Assembly (NCBI GenBank): GCA_039545315.1
Contig: BCIM01000010.1
Location: 248,001 to 312,000, forward strand
DNA length: 64,000 nt
Reading direction: 5' to 3'
DNA from: Kondoa malvinella
Taxonomy: Eukaryota; Basidiomycota; Agaricostilbomycetes; Agaricostilbales; Kondoaceae
The position numbers were made by a program, and so were the translations under genes. Each line of letters starts with the position of its first letter. Within the stretch, counting starts at the first letter, position 1. Shown piece after piece: positions 55,774 through 64,000 of this stretch. The notes beneath the pieces were generated by a model, which worked only from the letters and a program-made list of their open reading frames with translations, did no database searches and was not told the origin of the DNA.

Positions 55774-58700
55774 TCAAAGAGGCTCAGCGAATTCGTATAG
55801 CTTGCCATAGTCCATAGTCAGTTCGCTGCCGACAGAGACCTTCTTCGAGGAACAGTAGACGCCTGCGGATGCTATCAGTTGGAATTAATACTCCAAGACG
55901 AGTAGCTTACCAATGCGATGTTCGCCCAGCACATAGACGACTGGACACTTATCAGTCTTGTACATTGTAGCACCATAGAGACTACCTTTGGCTGTGCAAG
56001 TCGCCTTCTCAGCTTTTGAGTTGTCGCCGTGCCTCTGCCCAAAAGGTGCATTGATGTATCGAGTCTGTGTAAAGATGAGCTGAGACGCAGTATGCGTTGA
56101 TACACGTACACGATTGCCAAAGTATCTGTGAATAAGTGCTGTCAGCGCGCGACAACTTGAGAGGGACCTCGCTCACTCCGAATCGATACCCCAGGTCCGG
56201 TCTGTACGATGGATGCATCGACACTGAGCTAGCACAATTTCCATTTGCATGCACACGCACCCAGTTCCTGCAAGTCGGATTGAACTGAGAAACACAGACG
56301 ACAGTTGAGAGACTCACGTAGAAATATGTCTTTGCGCGCCGATTATACATCAATCTGTATATGCCTGATCAGCGGAACACGTATGCATCTTTGGCATCAG
56401 ACGTACGATCGCTTATTAGCTTCATCATTGTCGATGATCTCGCCTCGGTATCTGTGAAAGACTGAATACCCACTCTCGCATGGGATAAAACATTCAGAAG
56501 GCGCACTCTTGGATCAGATCACCCTCCACAGCGACTTCGCCCGCAAACAATCCAAGACCTTCAATGTTCGAATAGCCAACGTAGCATTTCTGTCGTTTAT
56601 CCTTTCTCTGTAAGCATCAAACAATGCTAAAGGAAATCATACCGACCTTTGCTCTGCGTAATTGTAGGTCCATATTTCCGCATATTGGCAAACCAGGATT
56701 AGGCGTGCAGCAGAGCTCAGGATCACATTCGCGTAAAGCTTTGAAGCAGGGACAGTTGTCTGTTCGCTGTGCCATCATATAAGCTACTTCGGAAGAGGGA
56801 AGAGAGAGGAGCGTACGCAATTTTTGTCCTTCATCTTGCCCATGACGGAATGGCAAACATCGTGACAGCCAGGGAAGCGCCGTCGACCTGAAAGCACGAT
56901 CAGCCAGGAAATTGGAAGAGACTTTGAGATGTACACTCGACATCGCAACCGCAGAATTTGTCGCACCAGGTTCTGTACAATGCAAGCACAATGAGCCGCA
57001 AATACAGCACAGCGCTTTTGAGATGTACCTGTTACAAACGCAAGAGCACTCGTCCGAGGTAGCATCCACGCAGGCTATACCAGGATGCGAGCAGGGAATA
57101 TACCTTCCACCAATAAGCTCGAGTTACCTCGTGATTGTAGATCTCACCCATCGGTTTCATTAGGAGCAACAAGCTTGTAATTCTTCTTCCTCTCCACTTC
57201 ATCCGGATCCGAATCATCTCCATCGTTTCCAGCAGTTTTGCGGGCTTGCTGCACTTTCGCTTTGCCTTTTTGTGCAGGAGGGCGATACTGGGCTACTCGC
57301 AAAGTAGTAGACACAGCTTCGGTATCGAGTACACCTTGAGGTGGTTTCGATGACGATGCGACCGATGGAGGATTTGCTGGCGAGATGGGTCGACTAGAAT
57401 AGCCAGTGAAATCGATCTTTCGCAAAAGATCGTGCATCTGTAGGCACTCATCAATAAAAGAAATCTACCAAAGACTATAATTGATAGGGCCTACCTCAGC
57501 ACAGCCTTTGCCAGGAAACACAACCGCGTAAGCACATGCATCTGCTTGCTTTTCATGTATGTCACTGCGGAGCATCTCAAATGTCTGTCGGTCATCGCTC
57601 GACCAACTCGCTAGAATCTGCTGAGCCGTCTGTGTACGATCCAAATTAAAGAGACACAGCAGATCGCAAGAACGGCTTACCTCTCCCGGCGATCCCACAT
57701 CCAACTTTTTGCGCAGGTAGCACTCGTCACTGCACGGGTCTTGCTTGACACCTCTGACTCGTTGCGTACCGAAATGATTCTTCGAAGCAGCGCCTTTCGG
57801 TCTGAGCCTGGTCTCGCTGTCTGGTCGTAGATCTTTGCTGAGCTCTTTGACGGAGAAAACTTTCTTTCTAGATGGTCCGTCGTACAATTGAGCTGCTTCG
57901 TGGTGTGGACAATCGAAAAGCAGGTGTAAAGGGCAGATACTTGAAAAGCCGAGAGGGTAGGCAGCTTTTCGCTCTGCCCAGTGTTGCCTGTACTTTAGGT
58001 CAGGTCTGATATGCGACGCAAGCAAGGTGTCTAACCTCTTCTGCGACTGACTGAATGTCTCCCGGTACGAATCCATCATGTACACAACCGGCATATCAAA
58101 CAACTCGCAGAAAGTGTTGAAGCCCGCGAGCAAGAATTGGGTCCATTGAGCCTTGTACTCGCTCGTTGCATCCACTTTCTCGAGCAGATAGGCGACTAGC
58201 GTCTCGTCAAGCGGTATCTCAAACATTACTGCAAGTTCTTCAACATGTTCTCGCTTGACTTCGTATGTTTCTAGATAGCGCTTGAGAGCTTCTATTCTTG
58301 CTTTGTCCTGAGCATTTATTCAGGACCGATAGAAGATGGAACGAGCTGCAACACGAACGTTGAAAGGATCTCGATAGCGACTATGCTCTTTCTGTTGATG
58401 CAGAGAAGGCTGATCCATCTCATCCGCAGCTTTCCAAAAAGCTTTCAGAATCTCTTTCTCCTTCCTCTTCCAAGCTTTCCCATCAGCAGCTGGTTCCGGA
58501 TGCCATATAGCCAAAGGATGATGATCGAAAGGCTCGCTTTCCCCTGGTCTAGAGCAATACAGGGGTGTAACGTGATCAAAAGAAGGAAGAGCTTGATACT
58601 GCGCGTTGATGATCACTTCCCGCGGATCTTGCGGTGTCCGTATAGTCTCGGTCTCATTCTTGTCCCAGGGAAACATGACGCATACATTAGGAGGATCAAT

Positions 58701-59163
58701 AACGAGTGGTTCAACAGGCTGAGGTTTCGCTGAAGGTTTAGGCTCAGGCTTGCTTTTGCCTTTGCGTTTGCCGATCTGGACCATTGGAGGGATTTCATCA
58801 ATCGGAGAAGGAGCACTAGGGAATTCATCTAATGATACAGATGCTAGCGGCTCTCCCGAGACCCATGTTGTGCCAGACGGATTTACGGATTCTTGAGGAG
58901 CAGATTCGAGAGATTCATGACCTTCAGCTTTCAGTAGCTTAGACAGGCGTTCAGCATAGTTAGGCAGACGTCCATTAGGTCTCAGGCTCTTGTACTTTGC
59001 CTGTAGCCGCCAATAAGCGCGTCCATCGTTTTGTAAATGTCAAACTCACTTTGATGCGCTCATTCTCAGCTCGAGATTGGGCAGACAAGTCTTTCAAAGC
59101 AGTAGTGTAATGTTGCGTGACTTGCTCTCTTCTGTTGAGCTCATTTGCGTCCAGCTCTGCCAT
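55774..59163 (-). CDS. EZH2: E(z)-type SET histone methyltransferase, PRC2 catalytic subunit homolog
   Basis: The predicted enzyme of Polycomb repressive complex 2, which methylates histone H3 K27. It starts MAELDANELNRREQVTQHY. A Cys-rich pre-CXC part has DPCSDECYLRKKL. The CXC domain reads CSHPGIACVDATSDECSCVC, then WCDKFCGCDVEC, RRRFPGCHDVCHSV and NCPCFKALRECDPELC. The SET domain follows: GLGLFAGEVAVEGDLIQE, YRGEIIDNDEANKRS, WGIDSEYFGNRTRYINAP, VVYVLGEHRIGVY and GSELTMDYGKLYEF. The usual NHS motif is NAP here. Some exon joins use introns of 33 and 37 nt (56285-56317, 56224-56260). It lies 275 bp from SPT16. Confidence 0.88.
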
Positions 59164-59596
59164 GCAAGGTCGCGTTTCATGCGCGAGAGGATGTTTAAGT
59201 TACACGCGAAAGGTAGTATTACAAGTAAAGCCACGCCAATCTAAGGCCATAAAAGAGAGAGAACAGATGCTGTATACACTTTTCCTTCATGCCCATTCCT
59301 TTCATCCTGCAGTTTGCAACAACCACAACTCCACTCACTCAGAACGAGCAGCGCACTTTGTAGACAATCTAGATCAGTGCATCTCTAGCTCAAGATCAAA
59401 TTTGCGCACCATCGATCCCTCCATGACAAACCTCGTTCTGTACTTTGTGGCAGCAGACGCAAAGCCAGAACGTACCTCTATCTCTCAGTCAACCCTACTC
59501 CACTGACACTGTGGACCAGAAAAGGCTGCTCATTAGCTAAATTACCAAAACGCTAGCGATTAGGCCCACGAATAATCATCAAACCTTGCGTAACAG
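59164..59596. other. intergenic region upstream of the E(z) gene
   Basis: About 430 bp holding the E(z)-gene promoter and the 3' flank of the Chs7-like gene. A plus frame (59117-59506) is open but starts inside the E(z) first exon and has no domain. Confidence 0.4.
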
Positions 59597-60665
59597 CTAT
59601 ATCAGCACAATCCCCGGGAGCACAGTGATTCCAACGCACTGATCTTCAGTGATTGCTTTATGACTAAGGTATAGCAGTACCAAAGTAGCGGTTTCCAACA
59701 AAGTCCCAAGGAAAGAACCATCAATCTTCGCGTTTGTTCCGGTGCAAATCGTTTGTGAGAGCGCATAACGGGCAGCTTGTGATAATGCGAACAGAACCAA
59801 AGTCGCAGTGAATAGTACTGCGCTAGAATCAGCTAGTGTAAAGATGAAAGATAAGAGACGCACTGAGCGGTTTGGTCTCGCGTAAGACGCGCTGAATGAC
59901 GACAATGTTGATAATGTAGTATGCTAGGATAGCTACTGCAGGCCAGATGATGGTTAATGAGAAGAGCCAAGCGTTTTGTTGGTTCTCTGGAGTGGTTTCG
60001 AAATAGCTTGTTGCGCCGAAAGCAGTGTCGAGCGAGATGTAGGTTGTTGCGATTAGTAGAACAAGAGTAGGTAGGACGAGCGCCTGTAAGAGACTCGTAA
60101 GAAGCCACTCCAAGCGAAGAGATTCTCCAAGTCCTACTTACGAGGTAAGAAGCTGGTCTACCATCTTCCAAGAATTGCAGTGTGAGCAGCGCAGTCCAGA
60201 GTAGTTTCCAGAATCTGTTTGAAGATTCAATGCCAAGATCCAACGATCAATGCTGGATTCGACAAACAAGGACGCGACGACCCCCTCATGAACCGCCGTC
60301 AGCCATACCAAAGCAGTACTTCCTTGCCTCAGAAAGCTCCCCTCGCTAAACAATTGCAGCACACAGCTCAACCCGTACCACAGACTCAAACTCGCAAATT
60401 CCACTCTTCCAACAGCCGCTATCCTCCTGACCGCGGCTACTGCAATGCCGAGCGCGACGAGAGCACTCAGACCACAGACGATGATGTTTGCTACATTGCC
60501 GATTGAATTCGAGGCGCCAATGTTGGGTATAGCGCAGATGGGGTCGATGCCAACGCCCGAATCTGCTTGGTTGCTTCCGTAGAACTGACGAAAGAAGAGA
60601 TTGCACGTCGCGACCGAGGGGATGTGCTCGCAGAAGTAGTCATAGCGTCCGTAGCCCCAAGACAT
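59597..60665 (-). CDS. Chs7-like membrane protein (chitin synthase export chaperone family)
   Basis: Chs7 helps chitin synthase leave the ER. The model starts MSWGYGRYDYFCEHIPSVAT with CNLFFRQFYG, the usual Cys-bearing N-terminus, then IDPICAIPNIGASNSIGNVA. Helices follow (NIIVCGLSALVALGIAVAAV, LALFLVLPTLVLLIATTYIS-like, IIWPAVAILAYYIINIVVI, VLFTATLVLFALSQAARYAL). Near the end SQTICTGTNAKIDGSFLGTL with LETATLVLLYL resembles the IC-x-KxxDGxFF block of Chs7, then KAITEDQCVGI matches the terminal acidic block. Seven membrane spans. Similarity is moderate, so it may be a divergent paralog rather than Chs7 itself. Confidence 0.65.
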
Positions 60666-61314
60666 GTTCCGAAGCAGAAGAGTGTATCTCGAGGGTGCCT
60701 AGGAGCTGTCGAAGTAGGGCGGATAAGGGAGTGTGGGTGAGGCACTGAGCGGATATCACGAGAATGAAAATGGTCGCTGCTCTGCGAAAGAAGAAGCAGA
60801 GAGAGCAGAGCAAAATAAGCCTGAGCGTAGAAGCTTCGAATCTTTGTGCATGCACAACGTCCGTCGCGCCAAAAGGCATGTGTGCTTGTTGCAGGCATCA
60901 ACGAGCACTTGTAGAGTCGCCGACTAGATGCATGGTAAGAAGCGTAGTAGCAGTGTTTGAATGGCTGCCACAGGAAAAGTCGAGCCAAAAAATTCTCCGA
61001 AGGGTGTCACGACTGACGAGCATCTTATTAGCATTTCTCTGTCATTATCGGAAGCTATATTGCTCCTGACTGCTTGAGCTGCGCAACGCTTTTCCTTACT
61101 TTCACGCATCTGCTTACATCGTCCACCCTCATCGCTGCTTTATCACTGTGCTTTTGATCTCTTCCTATGTTTGTGCATGCTGTCCCTTTGAAATATTCCT
61201 CCTTTTCATTGCATATGCGAACCCTATCCAAAAGAATCTTTCAGCTGCTTTCGAAATGCCCAAAGAAGGGCTGCCGTATCAAATCCATTCTCTTCCCTAA
61301 CCGAGCTTGACAAT
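60666..61314. other. divergent intergenic region
   Basis: About 650 bp between the Chs7-like gene and the CCCH gene. It must hold two promoters. Plus and minus frames near 60733-61109 have no domain. The last 200 bp before the CCCH start are pyrimidine-rich on the plus strand. Confidence 0.4.
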
Positions 61315-62052
61315 ATGCCAGTGTGCAAGTGAGCCTCATTCATTGCGCAACACAACGCGACTCGGCTGACAATGAATCCTAGGTGGTATATTCGAGGCAA
61401 GCACTGCAAGTTTGTACATTCTACAGCTTTGTTTTAGCGAGACGCTATTGACTGTCGCGCAGAACTCGCAATGCAAATACGAGCACCCATTTGGACCCAT
61501 CCCAAACCCATACAAGGCTAAAGCTATGCGGTCAATCGCGTACGTCAGCTATACAAGCTCCTATGTTGAGAGCTGAAACGAGTGGATCTAGTAATAAGAG
61601 CATGATCAAGGAAATTCTAACTAAAGCACAGCTCAAAGATCAGCTATTGGCATCTGTTATTGCTGAAGCTGAGATAATTTGTAACGCTGATGTGGATGGG
61701 AAGTCAGATGGAGACGACACGCGCAAGGACGAACCAACCAGTAAGCTCAATCTTGCTATAGCAAGGGCTCTGCTGATCGAGTTGCGCTCAAGTCGATAAC
61801 ACAATCGTTTCGCCCGATCAGCAAAACCTCGTTGACCTAGCTGCCGAATCTACAACAGACCCTAACCCGATTCAGATTGAACCTGCGCAAGCCAATAGAA
61901 TGAAGAGAAAGTTCGAGGACGTAGCTGCTCAAATGGAGGCGTATCAACTTCTTTTCGAAAGGCGAAAGAGAGTCTCGTGCGAAGAATGGGGGATAGGAAT
62001 CACGCTGAAGGAGGGAGAGTTTCCGAAGAGTGGCCGAGAAGGAAAGGTCTAG
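61315..62052 (+). CDS. CCCH zinc-finger protein, possibly Nup42-like
   Basis: The protein starts directly with a CCCH finger, MPVCKWYIRGKHCKNSQCKY and EHPFG, split over three exons (C-x8-C-x4-C-x3-H). A start-proximal CCCH followed by a helical part is the layout of the nuclear-pore mRNA-export protein Nup42/Gle1-partner family, but FG repeats are not seen, so that name is only a guess. The rest has KEILTKAQLKDQLLASVIAE, then MKRKFEDVAAQMEAYQLLFE and CEEWGIGITLKEGEFP. It ends SGREGKV. Introns include a 31-nt one at 61540-61570. It may bind RNA. Confidence 0.6.
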
Positions 62053-62423
62053 CAGTGTCGGCAAAAAAGACCGGTCGAAGATAGATAGCCCGTGTGCATG
62101 CAAATGAATCGATCGTTACAGTTGATGAGTTGCTGGACAGACGTCTCCCGCCTAGATCAATGAACTTCGCCGTTCAACAAGCTACGAAAGCCTACTCGCT
62201 AGCCTGTGATATCGCGTTCAGGTCGAGTTGCTGGAATGGGCACCGGTAAAGCCACAAAATCGCATGTATCCAATAGTGCACAGCAGACTAGTGGTAATGT
62301 CGGTAGCGCATTGGAGGGTAGTCGCGTACAAAGCGCCAGCGCGTCAAATTCTCGTTTCATGGTTGAGGCCTGCTTTGAGTTTCCGACTGTGCGGTAAATG
62401 CGATCAGCGCGGATGCTGGTCGA
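62053..62423. other. convergent intergenic region
   Basis: About 370 bp between the CCCH gene (plus) and the next minus gene. Only 3' flanks are expected. The plus frames at 62206-62446 have no domain. Confidence 0.4.
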
Positions 62424-63530
62424 TTATACTTGGCACATACGCTTGAGAGCAGGTCAGTTGACTTGATGATCAGAATGAGTGGCAGAACTCACGATATCAG
62501 GTAATTCGCTTGCGCTGTACAGCCCAAAGGAGCAGACTTCAAACATGCATTCTTTATGCCTCTGCATGTAGATAATCAATACTTTTTGACGGATCTTGGT
62601 GTTGTTTGGACCGATTTGCAGAACGGGAGGAATCATTGAACTGAGCGCGGCGGACTTGTTCTCAGCCCATTGTCTGACTTTTTGGCTGGATATGCTTTGT
62701 ATAGTAGCTTGAGTTGGTAAGTCTGTGAAGGGAAGGGAAGTGACGGTGGGACCGCAACCAACCGCGCCTTGTAAAACTTGCAACCAGTTTCTATGAGGAG
62801 CTGCAGCTTGGTGCATTTGATGCAGAGACATGGCGTTTAATGTGTAGGGATAGGTTTTAGAATAATTCGAGCCAACTGGTCGCACTATTACGTTGAAACC
62901 GAGACCTAGTTGGCAGAGTTTCAACACTTGAATGGAAGGTCGTGCGCAGACTTGCTACGTACTGGAAGGATGCCTTGTCTTCAGACTGTCTTCCAGTTGC
63001 TGGATTTGTACTTTCCGCGCGTCATTCTTGTACACACCTTCCCTCTTCAACCAAGTGTAGGTGGTGACTTTACCAGACACAATATCATAGAAGCCTTCTT
63101 TGGTTTGCTTGCCAGAAGGTTTGACCCACAGCTCCATAATGAGCTCGAAGCGTTGTTCTGGCAGATCAAACAGATTGATAGCGGAAGCAGCAGCTTCTCC
63201 AAGTGCTAGTCTATGCTTTTTGTGCCATTCATCCAGATGAACGAAGCCTTCCGCAGATTCTGCGCTACCAGCACCAGCGAAGAGAGGACCGACTATGAAG
63301 GTCACTGACAAGCGCACTATCAATGTGCCCAGGATGAAAGTGCCGCCGGTCTTCAGAAAGCTGCGAGTGCAAAAGCCAATGACTATGGTGATAAGCTGAA
63401 AGAGGGCTATGAGATCGACCTTCGGATGATAATACCAGAGCACAGAGCTTACCCACGCTGTACATATCGCTCCTATTCTGAGAAAGTCTGCTATGCGTTG
63501 ATTGTTGAAGCGAGGCACTGAGTTGACCAT
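62424..63530 (-). CDS. membrane protein, unknown function
   Basis: Not recognised. It starts MVNSVPRFNNQRIADFLRIG with three or four helices in the first 90 residues (AICTAWVSSVLWYY, LIALFQLITIVIGFCTRSF, GTLIVRLSVTFIVGPLFAGA). A soluble helical part follows (AEGFVHLDEWHKKHRLALGE, LPEQRFELIMELWVKPSG). A 36-nt intron at 62927-62962 joins this to LKLCQLGLGFNVIVRPVGSN and to a polar C-terminal part. The last exon either ends at 62454 unspliced or, after a 47-nt intron, at 62424. The 3' end is a judgement call. Confidence 0.55.
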
Positions 63531-63614
63531 AGCTATCAGGCGATCATGCTCCGGTTTGTGCGAAGGCCACTTGCCACGTATTTAAGTACTGCATTCTAGC
63601 ATACTTGTGCTCAC

Positions 63615-64000
63615 CTACATCCGCTTTCTGGCTAGCCACATTTGGGTAATGTTCGATATCAGATCACCGCCAGCGGATGTTTCAGTGTCTTGACTGACCA
63701 CTTCGAAGAGCAGTATCTCGAGCTCTTGCACTGAGGGCCGCCTTCAGTACTCATGCATTGCTGCACTGAGGAAATTAGCTCACCGGACAAACTTTCACTG
63801 AGACTCCGTCCAAATTGGTTTTCGAGCATCTCGGACCATAACAGCTATATACAAGTTCGATCAATCTCGTGAATGTGCAGACTTTGGGCACACGTGGACT
63901 CACCCTTTGCCTAGTACAGCTGACATACTCGGGGTGCAAGGTGATACGGGTGCAAGCTCTCGACAAGCAGCGACAACGGCCTTATGTTGGATCAATTCAA
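63615..64000 (-). CDS. 3' end of a gene cut by the right edge
   Basis: The minus strand has at least three short exons joined by GT-AG introns (donors gtgagt and gtgagc). Two readings are open: one ends with ITLHPEYVSCTRQR, then LLWSEMLENQFGRSLSESLS, LEILLFEVVSQDTETSAGGD and LISNITQMWLARKRM (stop at 63615). The other is Cys-rich, with GCYGPRCSKTNLDGVSV and stops at 63659. The first looks more like a folded protein end. I recognise no family. The rest lies beyond the window. Confidence 0.4.

Overview
The window is nuclear DNA from an intron-rich, gene-dense fungus. About 34 protein genes sit in 64 kb, roughly one per 1.9 kb, on both strands. Most are split by many short GT-AG introns, commonly about 40-60 nt and in several inferred cases only 28-37 nt. 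Small introns, a Het-C family protein, a Chs7-like protein, a Polycomb-type E(z) methyltransferase, a fungal RXT2 and a septin Cdc3 fit Basidiomycota, possibly a small-genome yeast-like lineage. The lineage is inferred; no marker gene here settles it. I recognised no rRNA, tRNA, transposon or CRISPR. CDS coordinates run from start to stop codon and include introns; exon joins were worked out by hand from splice motifs and frame.

Layout. 0-7 kb: ALG1 (cut by the left edge), a small charged protein, an F-box protein, an intronless unknown and a LARGE-like glycosyltransferase. 7-21 kb: a very long disordered protein ending in an SP-RING (SUMO E3 type), a MOSC protein whose start overlaps that of a divergent NUDIX hydrolase, a PHO85-type CDK, the succinyl-CoA ligase alpha subunit and septin CDC3. 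21-31 kb: an unknown, fumarylacetoacetase, a divergent cupin, a seven-helix membrane protein, U2A' (LEA1) and an FAD aromatic hydroxylase. 31-41 kb: a membrane protein, EDC3, a second seven-helix protein and a Het-C protein with a FUS-like low-complexity tail. 41-49 kb: an alpha-arrestin, a secreted protein with a predicted N-terminal histidine, nicotinamide riboside kinase and RXT2. 49-64 kb: an HPP membrane protein, an unresolved membrane protein, SPT16, an E(z)-like SET methyltransferase, a Chs7-like protein, a CCCH zinc-finger protein, another membrane protein and the 3' end of a gene running off the right edge.

Most genes are housekeeping and unrelated neighbours, as is usual in fungi. 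Possible functional groupings are fumarylacetoacetase, cupin and FAD monooxygenase (aromatic catabolism), and RXT2, SPT16 and E(z) (chromatin) within 12 kb; both may be chance. No undescribed multigene system stands out. The points most worth checking are the E(z) SET domain that lacks the histidine of its NHS motif, the FUS-like tail on Het-C, the overlapping divergent start codons, the very short introns and the secreted histidine-brace candidate.
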